This document shows positions 24,844 to 34,238 of a stretch of 64,000 nt of DNA, piece by piece (position 1 is the first letter of the stretch; each line of letters begins with the position of its first letter). The DNA lies in contig NZ_PDKG01000002.1 of assembly GCF_004116725.1 (NCBI RefSeq), positions 421,159 to 485,158 of the forward strand, in the 5' to 3' direction. This DNA comes from Arcobacter sp. CECT 8986. GTDB taxonomy: Bacteria; Campylobacterota; Campylobacteria; Campylobacterales; Arcobacteraceae. The position numbers and the translations under genes were made by a program. A model generated the notes under the pieces. The model was not told the origin of the DNA and did not search any database. It saw nothing but the letters and a program-made list of their open reading frames with translations.

Positions 24844-25137
24844 TTGAATAATATAACAGTTGTAGCAAATATAAAAATAAAAGAAGAGTATAAAGACGAA
24901 ATATATAAAGTATTAGAAACTCTACATGAACAAACACATAAAAATGATGCAGGGTGCATTCAATATGATTTTCATAAAAATTTAGAAGAAGAAAATAGTT
25001 ATACGTTTATTGAGACATGGGAAAATGAAGAATTTTTAAAAGAGCATTCAAATAAAGAGCATTTTAAACTATTTGTTTCAAGTATTGAAGATAAAATAGA
25101 GTATATTAACGTTAAAAAATTAGAAAAAATAAAATAA
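24844..25137 (+). CDS. YgiN-like antibiotic-biosynthesis-monooxygenase domain protein
   Basis: This 97-residue single-domain ABM protein has a ferredoxin-like fold: ITVVANIKIKEEYKDEIYKVL opening, the DAGCIQYDFHK strand and ETWENEEFLKEHSNKEHF closing are diagnostic. E. coli YgiN has the same fold, oxidises menadiol, and is cotranscribed with mdaB; the same neighbour order here suggests a quinol monooxygenase partner of MdaB. Start: TTG 24844, with AAAGGTAAATAA upstream; no ATG is available. It lies 14 bp after mdaB and 9 bp before the nitroreductase. Confidence 0.85.
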   Translation: MNNITVVANIKIKEEYKDEIYKVLETLHEQTHKNDAGCIQYDFHKNLEEENSYTFIETWENEEFLKEHSNKEHFKLFVSSIEDKIEYINVKKLEKIK

Positions 25138-25146
25138 AGGAAAGAT

Positions 25147-25779
25147 ATGAGTAAAGAAGAATTTTTAAAAGCAATGAACTTTAGACATGCTTGTAAAGTT
25201 TTTGATGATACAAAACAAATATCAAAAGAAGACTTTGAGTTTATTTTAGAAGTAGGGCGAAAATCACCATCTTCATTTGGAATGGAGCCTTGGAAGTTCT
25301 TAGTAGTTCAAAATGAAGAGTTAAAAGAGAAAATAAGACCAGCTTGTTGGGATCAAGTACAAATTACATCTTGTAGTGAATTAGTTATTGTATTAGCAAA
25401 AATTGAAGATGTTAAAGTAGAAAGTGGAATTCCTGAAAAAAGATTTGCAAGAAGACCTATGCCTCAAGAAAAAAGAGATTTTTATGTAAATCTATATGCG
25501 AACCATTTAAAAGATACATTAAGTAGTGATAAAAATATTTATGAATGGACTGCAAGACAATCATATATAGCAGCAGGTAATATGATGACAGCAGCAGCTT
25601 CTATTGGAATTGATTCTTGTCCTATTGAAGGATTTGAAAAAGATAAGTTAGAAGAAATTTTACAATTAGATACTACAAAATATCAAGTTGCATTGGTTTT
25701 ACCATTTGGTTATAGAATAAATGAACAATCAGAGCAATTAAGATTAAGCCTTGATGAGGTAGTTGAGTATATAAAATAA
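25147..25779 (+). CDS. Nitroreductase-family NAD(P)H oxidoreductase
   Basis: This 210-residue FMN enzyme belongs to the NfsB/NfnB-like nitroreductase family. It has NFRHACKVFDDTKQI (FMN phosphate contact near R-H-A), GRKSPSSFGMEPWKFLVV, the AAGNMMTAAASIGIDSCPIEGF dimer/flavin segment and a closing LVLPFGYRI. It reduces nitro compounds or quinones with NAD(P)H in the cytoplasm. AAAGGAAAGATATG is the start site. It ends the mdaB operon, which reinforces a detoxification role. The real substrate is unknown. Confidence 0.88.
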   Translation: MSKEEFLKAMNFRHACKVFDDTKQISKEDFEFILEVGRKSPSSFGMEPWKFLVVQNEELKEKIRPACWDQVQITSCSELVIVLAKIEDVKVESGIPEKRFARRPMPQEKRDFYVNLYANHLKDTLSSDKNIYEWTARQSYIAAGNMMTAAASIGIDSCPIEGFEKDKLEEILQLDTTKYQVALVLPFGYRINEQSEQLRLSLDEVVEYIK

Positions 25780-25803
25780 AAGAGATTTTCTCTTTTATTT
25801 TAT
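25776..25803. terminator. Terminator after the mdaB operon
   Basis: ATAAAAGAG (25776-25784) pairs with CTCTTTTAT (25790-25798) around ATTTT, followed by TTTATC. It also serves the convergent MBL-fold gene. Confidence 0.7.
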
Positions 25804-26702
25804 CTTATTTTTTGTTTTTCTTTTTCTAGTCTTTTGATAACTCTATCAAAATCATCTTTTGTGCTACATTTCATTATTAACTGTTCGATATCTAAATCTT
25901 TTTTTCTTGATGTTCTTTTTAATTTTTTTAGGTTTATTACATCAGAATCATTAAGTATTGTTATCTTTTCGTCCAATCCTAATACTTTTAACTCTTCTGT
26001 TATTTCTTCTATATATGTTGGCTTTAAGTGATTGATATAGATTTTTATATCATCTCTTTTTAGTTTTTTTAATTCTTCTTTTAAAAGTTTTAGAGTTAAG
26101 TGTTTACTTGTTTGTGCAGCCACTTCAAGTCTTGAAGGAAAAGATACATCTACAATTAGTTGTTTTATTGATAAGTTTTGATTTAATTCTTCCCAAATTT
26201 CATCGCAAATAAAAGTGTCAGCTGTAAAGAAAATAGAGTTCTCTTCTTTTGTTATAACATAACCACAACTTGAAATAGTATGATTTGTTTTTATAGGTTT
26301 TATTGAAAAGTTTTTGAACTGTAAAACTTTATTTACTTGTATCTCTACAAACTCAATAGAGTGCTTTTGATTTATCAAATCAATATCTGTAAAATCAGGC
26401 CAAATATTCCAATTAAAAATATATCTATTTAGATGATCTATTGTCTCTTTTAGTGCATATATTTTTATTGGTTTATTTCTAATCTCATAAAAAGATTCAA
26501 TTAAAAATGGAATATCAACAATATGGTCAAGATGAGAGTGAGTAAGAAATATATTATCTATATACTTTGCATCATCTCCAATTGCTTTTATTATATTTCC
26601 TGCATCAATTACACTACACCTATCAATTTGAATACTAGTGTTATTTGCATCAATACCTTTTCCACCATATGCACCTAAGATTTTTATTTTGTCTTTAAAC
26701 AT
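25800..26702 (-). CDS. MBL-fold hydrolase, class II cyclic-nucleotide phosphodiesterase-like
   Basis: This 300-residue metallo-beta-lactamase-fold protein has the metal motif THSHLDHIVDIPFL (HxHxDH), an aspartate in FFTADTFICDEIW and a histidine in YINHLKPTY. The segment order, the spacing and GAYGGKGIDANNTS resemble class II 3',5'-cyclic-nucleotide phosphodiesterases (PDE1/CpdP) more than RNase Z. The last 45 residues (about 255-300) are a basic, charged tail outside the MBL core. It lies alone between the nitroreductase operon (convergent) and the rhodanese gene. Activity on cAMP or cGMP is inference. Confidence 0.75.
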   Translation of the reverse strand: MFKDKIKILGAYGGKGIDANNTSIQIDRCSVIDAGNIIKAIGDDAKYIDNIFLTHSHLDHIVDIPFLIESFYEIRNKPIKIYALKETIDHLNRYIFNWNIWPDFTDIDLINQKHSIEFVEIQVNKVLQFKNFSIKPIKTNHTISSCGYVITKEENSIFFTADTFICDEIWEELNQNLSIKQLIVDVSFPSRLEVAAQTSKHLTLKLLKEELKKLKRDDIKIYINHLKPTYIEEITEELKVLGLDEKITILNDSDVINLKKLKRTSRKKDLDIEQLIMKCSTKDDFDRVIKRLEKEKQKIR

Positions 26703-26818
26703 TTATGACCTTATTTTTTTAATATAAAAAATTATAACAAAAAAAATATGATATATCCATGTGTTTAATATAAATAACTATATAAAATTATACAAAAGTT
26801 AAAATTAGATTAAATTAT

Positions 26819-26844
26819 AGTTCGAAAGATAACTCTTTCAAACT
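26819..26844 (-). terminator. Terminator of the rhodanese gene
   Basis: On the minus strand AGTTTGAAAGA and TCTTTCGAACT pair over 11 bp with one G-T wobble around a GTTA loop, followed by ATAATTTAATC. Confidence 0.5.
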
Positions 26845-27484
26845 ATTTTGTACACTCTTTTCTATCTTTAAGCGAATACAACTCTTTGTATTTACAATCA
26901 AACCAAATTTTATTTTTGTCTAATTTTGTACTCCAGTCATAACCTGAATGTTGTAATCCATTTATAACTCTTTCATCTTTTAATTTACCATCTTTTTGTT
27001 TTGAGCCTTGAAATCCATCTGTAATTGTCCATACATTTGTAAAGCCTTCTTTTGCTAAAAGATTTACAACTGGTGCTGACCTTGTTGAGCCTGATCTACA
27101 AGTTATGAATATTGGAGTGTCTTTTTTTGCTTTTCTTTTTTTTAGTTCAAATAGAATCTCAGGAACTATATATTTGTTTTTTTTCATATTATATACGCTT
27201 TTTTTCTCTGAGTATTTTGAAGTATCTAATATTTTAAATGGAATATGAAAATCTACTCTTTTTGACATACCTATAAACATAAGTTCTGAAGGTGTTCTTA
27301 CATCTATCAAAATGGCATCTTTGTTCTTTTGTAAATAGTCTTGACCATCTTTTGCTTTTACATATAAGCCAAGAGTAGTTTTTGCACTATCTTTTTTAGG
27401 AGTAGGAGCTTTTATTATTTGTGTTGCACAAAGTGTACTTGATAGTGCTATTGAAAGAATAGAACTAATTATTAAATTTTTCAT
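26843..27484 (-). CDS. Exported rhodanese-like sulfurtransferase
   Basis: This 213-residue protein carries a signal peptide (LIISSILSIALSSTLCATQ) and one rhodanese domain at about residues 45-175. The early segment is DAILIDVRTPSELMFIGM; the catalytic cysteine is in ITCRSGSTRSAPVVNLL, an arginine-rich active-site loop fitting thiosulfate or persulfide chemistry. A C-terminal tail of about 40 residues with cysteines (FDCKYKE and KECTK) follows. It would act in the periplasm on sulfur compounds. It is monocistronic. The 269-bp gap upstream (27485-27753) holds its AT-rich promoter region, a palindrome ACTTTGT/ACAAAGT at 27645-27661, and the chemoreceptor terminator. Confidence 0.82.
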   Translation of the reverse strand: MKNLIISSILSIALSSTLCATQIIKAPTPKKDSAKTTLGLYVKAKDGQDYLQKNKDAILIDVRTPSELMFIGMSKRVDFHIPFKILDTSKYSEKKSVYNMKKNKYIVPEILFELKKRKAKKDTPIFITCRSGSTRSAPVVNLLAKEGFTNVWTITDGFQGSKQKDGKLKDERVINGLQHSGYDWSTKLDKNKIWFDCKYKELYSLKDRKECTK

Positions 27485-27698
27485 ATGATTTCCTTTTATA
27501 ATTAAAATTTATAGATTATATATAATTAAATATTATAATTATCTTATAAAATAAAGTTATAAATATATAAACTAAGAGTTTAAAATCTTATCAATATGTA
27601 TAATGTATATAGTATATATGATTTTACATAGTGTTAAAAAAGTGACTTTGTTATACAAAGTGTACTAAGAGTTTGATTTGTTTTATAGATGAAATAGT

Positions 27699-27741
27699 AA
27701 GAGCCATTTTATGAAAAGTTATATATTATAAAATGACTCTT
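27699..27741 (-). terminator. Hairpin after the NIT chemoreceptor gene
   Basis: AAGAGCCATTTTAT (27699-27712) and ATAAAATGACTCTT (27728-27741) form a 14-bp stem with one mismatch around a 15-nt loop just after the gene. There is no long T-tract, so terminator strength is uncertain. Confidence 0.5.
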
Positions 27742-27753
27742 ATTTTAAGAAGA

Positions 27754-30333
27754 TTAGATGTTTTGTTTACCTTTGAAATTGTTTTTTCTAACATTTTCAA
27801 CTACTGATTTTGCTATTTCTGATGTCTCTTGTGCTATTTGGTTTGTTTGACTTGCTACGTGTGCATTCTCTTGTGTTTGTTTATCTAAACTATTTACTGC
27901 TTCATTGATTTGTGCAATTCCTTCTGTTTGCTCTTTTGATGCATTTTGAATATTTTGTATCAATGAAACTGTATTTTGAACATTTGAATTTAAGTCATTA
28001 TATCCTTCAATCATAGAAGAAGCTATCTTTTTACCTTCTTGAGATTTTACTGTTGCATTCTCTACAATTGATTTTATTTTATTTGCTGCATCTGCACTTC
28101 TTGCTGCTAAGCTTCTTACTTCTTGTGCAACAACTGCAAAACCTTTTCCAGCTTCTCCTGCTGTTGCTGCTTCAACAGCTGCATTTAGTGAAAGAATATT
28201 TGTTTGAAATGCAATTTGGTCAATTAGTGTTGTTGCATCACTTATCTCTTCAACTTGTTTATTTATCTCATCCATTGACACTGTTGTTTGATTAGCTAAG
28301 TCCTTACCTTTATTAGAAGAGTTCTCTAATATTTTTGCATTTTTTGTCATCTCTTGAACAAAGTCATTTGTAGATGCAATATTTCCACTTATTTGATCAA
28401 TAGCTGCAACTGTCTCTTCAAGTTTTACTGCTGCGTCATTTGAAGATGTATTTAATACATCAACATTTTCAAGAAGCGTACTTGAACTACTTTTTAAAGT
28501 TATACCAATATCTTGATTTTCAATAAGCATTGAAGTTATTGATTTTCTTAATTTGTTTATTCCTTCAAGAACTTTTTGTAGTTCTCCTCCTATTTCATAA
28601 TCTATTTTTTCCATACTTACATTATAGTCATAGTTTGTATATTTATCTAAAGTTTTTAATATCTCTTCAAAGATTGAATTTTGTATTTCAATTGTTTTAT
28701 TTATTGAATAAGATAATGCCTGTATTTGTGGATTTGAAGCTACTGTTTTTATTTTACAGTTATAAAAACCTTGTCTCATTCTATTTAAAACCATAATTGC
28801 TTCACCTACACATAGCATATCATCTTCTAATCCTTGATTGATTTTCTTGATATTTTCATTTGCCATTGCTGCAATATGACCTAATTCATCTTTTCCATAT
28901 ACTTTTATCTCTTCAAGTTCATTTATTTCTCTATTTAAATAAAGCATAAATTGTTTAATTCCTTGATAAACACTTGCTGTTGATTTTGATATATTTTTGT
29001 AAATAATAAAAGTCAATAAAAATAGAATCAATAAAGCAACACTTAAAATAGTGATTTCAGTATAAAATGCACTATTTGCTTTTTTATATAGACCATTTAT
29101 TTCATTAGTAATATATTTAGATAAATAATCATCAATCTCTTTTAATATATTGATTTTTTTTGTTATTGTATTAAACCAATAATCAGCCTCAACAGAGAAT
29201 TGATCTGTAAGAAGAGTCTGAATTGCACTTATAGCTGGTGTATCGTTAATTTTTACTAGTTGATCAATTTGTTTTATACTTTTTGTACTATGAATTGCAT
29301 CTTCAACTGTATTTATAGCATTATAGTAATTAGTAAAAGTCTCTTTGATTATATTTAACTGCTCTTTTTCCTTTGCAGATGTAGAAGAAAATGAGTTATA
29401 CTCTTTTATAAATTCATCAAGTCTTTTATAATCTCTTATAATAGCTTCTTTGTATTTATCATTCTTTCTTAATACAAAGTTTTTAAAGTTATGAATAATT
29501 CCACCATATCCAATAAGCTCTTGGATATTTCCTAATATAAGAGTTTTTTCTTCAGATTGAAGTAAAATATCTCTCATTTTTTCAACTTCTTCAACAGATT
29601 TATCTCTTAATCTATCTTCAACCATATTAATAATATTGCTTTTTGAGTATATGAAAAATTGATTCATATATTGAGTTTGTTGAGATATTAAACTTGAAAA
29701 TTTAGCATACATTCCATTACCAAAATGTCCTCTTGCAAAAGTATTTGAACCAACTGCTCTTTCAATTCCTGCTCTCTCTTTTGCCATTAGAAAATTATAG
29801 TAAGAGAGTATATCTTTTGTAATTTTAGAATTTGAAGACAAAGAAGAAGTTCTTGCAATGAAATCTAATAAGTGTTTATTTATATCAGTGTAGTAGTTAA
29901 TCGCTTCTTTACCACTAATATTTAAACTATCAACTAAATTTCTAGTGTTTTGCAATTTTTCTAGTTTTTCCATTGAGGCATTTATATATGCAAGGGAAGC
30001 TTTTCCTAAAAATGATTTATCCATATTTGAAAAAATTTCTTTTAAGTTTGCAAACTTTTCATTTGTTAGTTCTCTTTGATTTGATAAAGAGTTTTTGAAT
30101 TTTTTTCCTTTACTACCTAAATATCCAGCTGTCATTCCTCTTTCTTTTTGTGTTTCATGTATAAGTGTAGAAATGGCAGAGTCAACAATAATGACTTTTT
30201 GTAGGTAATTGAAATCTTTTTTTTCTTTTAGGTCTTTTATTATTATCAAAGAAGAAAGAATAATTATAAAAATAATTGAGATTGACACAAGAATTAAAAG
30301 CTTAAGTTTGATTGATAAGTCATTGAATTTCAT
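27754..30333 (-). CDS. Methyl-accepting chemotaxis protein with NIT sensor domain
   Basis: This 859-residue chemoreceptor has TM1 at about residues 11-30, then a periplasmic all-helical nitrate/nitrite-sensing (NIT) domain (about 45-300) with its hallmark [19 protein letters not shown]2 lies near 425-445 ([19 protein letters not shown]), followed by HAMP-like helices. The signalling hairpin tip near residue 720 is [20 protein letters not shown]. It ends [12 protein letters not shown] with no CheR/CheB-binding pentapeptide. It follows a stand-alone PAS gene by 10 bp in the same operon, the CetA/CetB layout of Campylobacter energy taxis. Nitrate or nitrite sensing is known for the domain, not shown here. 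Confidence 0.9.
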   Translation of the reverse strand: MKFNDLSIKLKLLILVSISIIFIIILSSLIIIKDLKEKKDFNYLQKVIIVDSAISTLIHETQKERGMTAGYLGSKGKKFKNSLSNQRELTNEKFANLKEIFSNMDKSFLGKASLAYINASMEKLEKLQNTRNLVDSLNISGKEAINYYTDINKHLLDFIARTSSLSSNSKITKDILSYYNFLMAKERAGIERAVGSNTFARGHFGNGMYAKFSSLISQQTQYMNQFFIYSKSNIINMVEDRLRDKSVEEVEKMRDILLQSEEKTLILGNIQELIGYGGIIHNFKNFVLRKNDKYKEAIIRDYKRLDEFIKEYNSFSSTSAKEKEQLNIIKETFTNYYNAINTVEDAIHSTKSIKQIDQLVKINDTPAISAIQTLLTDQFSVEADYWFNTITKKINILKEIDDYLSKYITNEINGLYKKANSAFYTEITILSVALLILFLLTFIIYKNISKSTASVYQGIKQFMLYLNREINELEEIKVYGKDELGHIAAMANENIKKINQGLEDDMLCVGEAIMVLNRMRQGFYNCKIKTVASNPQIQALSYSINKTIEIQNSIFEEILKTLDKYTNYDYNVSMEKIDYEIGGELQKVLEGINKLRKSITSMLIENQDIGITLKSSSSTLLENVDVLNTSSNDAAVKLEETVAAIDQISGNIASTNDFVQEMTKNAKILENSSNKGKDLANQTTVSMDEINKQVEEISDATTLIDQIAFQTNILSLNAAVEAATAGEAGKGFAVVAQEVRSLAARSADAANKIKSIVENATVKSQEGKKIASSMIEGYNDLNSNVQNTVSLIQNIQNASKEQTEGIAQINEAVNSLDKQTQENAHVASQTNQIAQETSEIAKSVVENVRKNNFKGKQNI

Positions 30334-30343
30334 TTTATATCCT

Positions 30344-30730
30344 TTACTTCATACTTCTATAAATATTTGCATATTTTTCTATTTCTTCTTGTGAAGCTTT
30401 TCTTCTACAAGAGATATAGCCTTTGGATCCATCACATGCAATATAAGGATAAATGGTACTAAATACCCAATAGTACTTACCAGTTTTTGTTTTGTTCTTT
30501 ACAAACCCTTTCCATCTTTCTCCTGCTTGAATAGTTCGCCAGAGTTCTTCAAAAACAACTGCAGGCATATCAGGATGCCTAACTATGCTATGAGGTTTAC
30601 CTATTAGTTCCTCAAGACTAAATTCTGAGAATTTACAAAATTGGTCATTTGCAAATCTAATTAAACCATCTTCATTAGTTTCTGAAACAAGAAAAGAGTT
30701 ACTCGATAATTCCATACCTATATCTTCCAT
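30344..30730 (-). CDS. CetB/Aer-like stand-alone PAS protein
   Basis: This 128-residue protein is a single PAS domain closely resembling the FAD-binding PAS of E. coli Aer and of Campylobacter Cet[32 protein letters not shown] split, then [30 protein letters not shown] split. The conserved RHPDMP and the tryptophan in YYWV are the flavin-contact marks. It has no membrane or signalling part of its own, so it must pass redox information to a receptor. The NIT chemoreceptor gene begins 10 bp downstream and is the obvious partner. The function is energy or redox taxis by analogy with CetA/CetB. Confidence 0.88.
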   Translation of the reverse strand: MEDIGMELSSNSFLVSETNEDGLIRFANDQFCKFSEFSLEELIGKPHSIVRHPDMPAVVFEELWRTIQAGERWKGFVKNKTKTGKYYWVFSTIYPYIACDGSKGYISCRRKASQEEIEKYANIYRSMK

Positions 30731-30860
30731 TGTAATCCCCTAAATAAGTAGCATTTATGAATAGTATATAAGTTAAGGCGGAATTTTAAACTTAGTTTTT
30801 TATATTAATACTATAATTTTATTGACTTTTTATACTTAACTTATAAAAAAACCTAAAAAA

Positions 30861-32417
30861 TTATTTGTATATTATTCGAGTAATAGCAAAAATAAATAAA
30901 ACAATTGCTATTTCTTCATAGCTTTTATTAATTAATAATAAAAGTAGTGAGCCTAACATTAGTGAAAAAGATAAAAAATATGACCTAAAGGTTTTTGTTA
31001 CTTCTTTTCTCAAATATTCAAGTTGATTGTCAGAAATTTCTACTTTTAGTTCACCTTCACTGGCTTTTTTCATCGTAGATTTAAAATTTTTGATTATAAA
31101 AGGAATATCTTTTAATTCATCTATAACTGTCTCTACAAGCGAGTCTTTTGAACCTAAAGCTTTAGGTAAATTATCTTTCAAGATTGGAAGTATATCTTTT
31201 ATTCCATTAAAGTTTTCTATATAAGTTGTACCAAGGCCTTCAATAATGGCACTAACTCTTAAAATATATATTGCATCACTTGGTAGTTTAAATGGTAAAT
31301 CTCTTGTACTTTCAAGTACTTCAAACGCAAGTTTCTGCATTGATTCACTATTTAAATTATTATTTGAAAAAATATCAAACATCTTACTTGTAAACTCTGC
31401 AAGTTGTGAAGTAGGGGCTTCATAAGCAACTGTTCCTAGTTTTTTACTTGCATTTATGTATGATTCATAATCTTGCTCATTTGCTGCTTTAATTAATTCT
31501 ATTATTGCTATTCTTGTATTATTTGGGACTGTTTTTACCATACCAAAATCAAGTAGAATGATTTCATTATCTTTTGTAATTAGAAGATTTCCCGGATGTG
31601 GATCTGCATGAAAATATCCTTTTATTAACATTTGCTCTGTATAGAAGTTAACTAAAGTTGATATTATCTCTTTAAAATCTATATTATTTTCAAGAATACT
31701 TTTTTTATCATCAAATCTAAATCCCTCTTCAAAGCTCATAACTAAAGCATCATCACTTGATATCTCTTCATATGGTATTGGAAATTTTATTTTACTATCT
31801 TCGTATGTTTTAGAAAACTTTTTCAAATTTTGTAGTTCATTTGATAAACTAACTTCTTCTTTTATCATAGATGAGAACTCTTTGATTACAGCTTCAATTG
31901 AGTTTTTTGTATAGTATGAAAACAGTGGTTTGAAAATAAAATTAAAAAAGTTAATAATTTTGATATCTGCAAGAACTCTTTGTTTTATACCTTCTCTTCT
32001 TAATTTAACTGCAACTTTCACATCATTTTCTAAATATGCAATATGAACTTGTCCTATTGAAGCAGAAGCAATAGGAGTTTCATCAAAGCTTTTAAAAGAA
32101 GTTTTATTAAAAGCTCTATTGTAAACAGTTTTAAACTCTTGTTTATTCATTGATGGTAGTTTATCGTGAAGTTGTTTTAGTTCATCAAGATACTCTTCAC
32201 TAAAAAAGTCTGCTCTTGTAGCTAAAACTTGTGCAAGCTTGATAAAACTTGCACCAAGAGTAATAATAGTATGTTTTAACTCTTTTGGTTTTAGAGGTTT
32301 TAAACCTAAAAAAGTATCTCTTTTTTTTATTACTAAGTATATAGTAAGTAAAAATTTAAAGACTTTATATACTCTTGAAACAGAGTATAGTTTTATGTTT
32401 TTAAAAAAATTTACTAT
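30861..32417 (-). CDS. ABC1 (UbiB/AarF/COQ8-like) atypical kinase, ATA start
   Basis: This 518-residue ABC1/UbiB-type atypical kinase needs its N-terminus read from a non-standard codon. The family KxxQ helix, SFIKLAQVLATRADFFSEEYLDEL (split), lies upstream of the first in-frame ATG (32150). The frame is open to an ATA at 32417 with AAAGGA six bases before it and no ATG, GTG or TTG between. Other motifs: ASIGQVHIAYL (A-rich loop), VAVKLRREGI, YFHADPHPGNLL and LLDFGMVK. Two C-terminal helices anchor it in the membrane. The ATA overlaps the TAG stop of the phasin-like gene (ATAG). UbiB members support quinone biosynthesis; whether this one does is inference. Confidence 0.8.
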   Translation of the reverse strand: MVNFFKNIKLYSVSRVYKVFKFLLTIYLVIKKRDTFLGLKPLKPKELKHTIITLGASFIKLAQVLATRADFFSEEYLDELKQLHDKLPSMNKQEFKTVYNRAFNKTSFKSFDETPIASASIGQVHIAYLENDVKVAVKLRREGIKQRVLADIKIINFFNFIFKPLFSYYTKNSIEAVIKEFSSMIKEEVSLSNELQNLKKFSKTYEDSKIKFPIPYEEISSDDALVMSFEEGFRFDDKKSILENNIDFKEIISTLVNFYTEQMLIKGYFHADPHPGNLLITKDNEIILLDFGMVKTVPNNTRIAIIELIKAANEQDYESYINASKKLGTVAYEAPTSQLAEFTSKMFDIFSNNNLNSESMQKLAFEVLESTRDLPFKLPSDAIYILRVSAIIEGLGTTYIENFNGIKDILPILKDNLPKALGSKDSLVETVIDELKDIPFIIKNFKSTMKKASEGELKVEISDNQLEYLRKEVTKTFRSYFLSFSLMLGSLLLLLINKSYEEIAIVLFIFAITRIIYK

Positions 32418-32677
32418 TTTAATTCCTTTTTTAACTCTTCTAAATCATCTTTTGTAACAAGACCAAGTTCACTTATTGCTTCTTTTATACTCTTTTTTAG
32501 TTGTTCTTTAAACTCTTCATCTTGTTCTTTTCCTTTTTTCTCCAAAGATTCAATAAAACCTTTTATATCGCCTTTGTCGATTTTACCTTTTTCTTCTAGT
32601 TTTTTTAATTCATCTTCAACTTTATCTTTTAATAGTGCAGTTGCACCAAGTCCTGTATAAATTAACTCTTTTAACAT
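32414..32677 (-). CDS. Phasin/PhaF-like small coiled-coil protein
   Basis: This 87-residue protein resembles short phasin-superfamily (PhaF/PhaI-like) proteins: an N-terminal hydrophobic start LKELIYTGLGATALLKDKVEDELKKLEEKG (split) and highly charged helices ending GLVTKDDLEELKKEL. In many proteobacteria a gene of this type sits directly before an ABC1 kinase gene, as here, without evidence for polyhydroxyalkanoate granules. I think it is an accessory of the kinase. Its TAG overlaps the ATA start of that gene. AAAAGGATGTAAA precedes its ATG. Confidence 0.75.
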   Translation of the reverse strand: MLKELIYTGLGATALLKDKVEDELKKLEEKGKIDKGDIKGFIESLEKKGKEQDEEFKEQLKKSIKEAISELGLVTKDDLEELKKELK

Positions 32678-32698
32678 TTTACATCCTTTTATTTAGTT

Positions 32699-32983
32699 TT
32701 ACCATGGTCCTTGAAACCTATTTGGTTTATGTTCAAGTTTATTTACATGTTTTGTTTTTCTATTTTGAACTCTTTTTCTCCATCTATTATACGCTTTTTT
32801 ACTTATTAGTGTTCGCATTTTATTTTTTATTTGATTTTCTGTTAAACCATATTGTAAATAAATAGCATCGAAAGTTGTTCTATCTTGCCATGCCATTTCA
32901 ATAAGTCTATTTAAATCAAACTCTTGCATATCTTTATGCAGTTTTTTTTGTTTTAGTGCCAATTTCTCTTTTTTTGTTATCAT
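32699..32983 (-). CDS. DUF2805 (TIGR03643) protein
   Basis: This 94-residue protein matches the TIGR03643/DUF2805 family: a conserved block FDLNRLIEMAWQDRTTFDAIYLQYGLTENQIKNKMR (split) followed by AYNRWRKRVQNRKTKH. Its helix-turn-helix-like core and basic tail suggest nucleic-acid binding, but the function is unproved. Family members often sit near photolyase/cryptochrome and lipocalin genes, and both types occur nearby here (lipocalin adjacent, cryptochrome-like about 4 kb away). It starts one base after the lipocalin stop. Confidence 0.8.
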   Translation of the reverse strand: MITKKEKLALKQKKLHKDMQEFDLNRLIEMAWQDRTTFDAIYLQYGLTENQIKNKMRTLISKKAYNRWRKRVQNRKTKHVNKLEHKPNRFQGPW

Positions 32984-32984
32984 T

Positions 32985-33500
32985 TTATTTTTCTTGAATT
33001 GTCCAAATTAGTTTATCTGTTGAAAATCCAAGTTTTTTGATTTTTGCTAAAATATTATCAATTGTCGTTTTTGGTAAAGTTGATGTTCTTGATAATATCC
33101 ACAAATACTCTCTTGATGGAGTTCCAACAACTGCATATTTATAATCTTTATCTAAATCAATTATCCAATAGTCTCCATAAAATGGTCTAAAGAAACTAAC
33201 TTTTAATTTACTATTTGCTTCATTTGTAGCATATGCTACACCTGTTGCACTTGTTTTTTTATTTGTATCTATTTTTTCACATCTATTTATAACTTTTAAA
33301 GTGTTGTCTTCATTTAAAGAGTATGTTGCTGTTACATTTTTACAATTTTTTTCAAAAAAGTGTTCATACCTTGCAATTTCATACCACTTACCCATATACT
33401 TTTGTATGTTTACACTCTCTTGTGTTGGTAAAGGTTCATGTTTTGAAGCACAACCTGAAAAAATAAAAACTGCTATAATCGTATAAAAAAGGTATTTCAT
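32985..33500 (-). CDS. Outer-membrane lipocalin (Blc-like lipoprotein)
   Basis: This 171-residue lipocalin has a lipoprotein signal, FSGC with lipidated C17. The first family motif is YMGKWYEIARYEHFFEKNC (GxW), the second (TDY-like) is FRPFYGDYWIIDLDKDYKYAVVG split, and the closing part is YLWILSRTSTLP. Blc-type lipocalins bind lysophospholipids or fatty acids in the outer membrane. It leads a run of four closely spaced genes (lipocalin, DUF2805, phasin-like, ABC1 kinase) with gaps of 1, 21 and minus 4 bp, so they are probably one operon. AAGGAGATAAAATG is the start site. Confidence 0.88.
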   Translation of the reverse strand: MKYLFYTIIAVFIFSGCASKHEPLPTQESVNIQKYMGKWYEIARYEHFFEKNCKNVTATYSLNEDNTLKVINRCEKIDTNKKTSATGVAYATNEANSKLKVSFFRPFYGDYWIIDLDKDYKYAVVGTPSREYLWILSRTSTLPKTTIDNILAKIKKLGFSTDKLIWTIQEK

Positions 33501-33602
33501 TTTATCTCCTTATTTTAGTTATTATAGGAGTAAATTATGAATATTAGTATATAATTTTTGTAAATTCATAATTTTTATCAAATATTGTTTTAAAGGATAT
33601 AA

Positions 33603-34238
33603 ATGAAAATTGAGTCAAATAATAACTACAAAGAAAATCTTATAGCTCAAAATGATGTTAAATCTCAAGAGAGTTTTAAAAGTGCACTATTTGATGATTA
33701 TGAAACTAAAAATTCTGATTTTTCCTATGAAAATATAGTAAACACACCTTTAAATAAAATTTCATCTCTTTATGAAAATAGTGAAGATATTAAAAAAGCA
33801 AAAAATTTAAAAATTGCAACAATGTTTTCTGATAATGAAATTTTGTCAAAAGCTTTGTATGATAAAGTGTATGAAATGAATTCAATAAATCAAAACAACT
33901 ATCTTTTCAATATTATTCAAGATAAAATAGTATTTTTTAGTAGTGATAATACTACTATTGAAGATTTATTACAAAAAAGTGTTAAAGAAAGGTTAGCTTC
34001 AACTAGTACAAATAGTTTAGAGCAAGTTCCTTATGAGTATATTAATATTGTTTTAACTTATGCAAATTCTATTAGTTTTATAAACTCAATGACAAGTTCA
34101 TATAAATCTTTGAGTAGTAGATATGATAAAGATGATAAATACTCAGTTTTTTATAATAATCACTATTTAGAATACAATTTTTTAATAGCAAGATTTAAAG
34201 AGTATGATAGACAAATAGAAAAATTACGTCAGCTTTGA
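33603..34238 (+). CDS. Hypothetical protein, function unknown
   Basis: I do not recognise this 211-residue protein. It is acidic to neutral, rich in Asn and Ser, has no signal peptide or transmembrane helix, and looks helical, with a low-complexity N-terminus (NNYKENLIAQNDVKSQ). The C-terminal half contains YNNHYLEYNFLIARFKEYDRQIEKL, probably coiled coil. AAAGGATATAAATG is a good start. It is divergent from the lipocalin operon. Its last 10 bases overlap the end of the convergent DNA-repair gene. Confidence 0.7.
   Translation: MKIESNNNYKENLIAQNDVKSQESFKSALFDDYETKNSDFSYENIVNTPLNKISSLYENSEDIKKAKNLKIATMFSDNEILSKALYDKVYEMNSINQNNYLFNIIQDKIVFFSSDNTTIEDLLQKSVKERLASTSTNSLEQVPYEYINIVLTYANSISFINSMTSSYKSLSSRYDKDDKYSVFYNNHYLEYNFLIARFKEYDRQIEKLRQL

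Noticed and set aside
27485..27753. Possible small RNA or small gene in the 269-bp gap
   Set aside because: Only AT-rich promoter DNA, a 7-bp palindrome and the receptor terminator are visible; no open frame with a ribosome-binding site.
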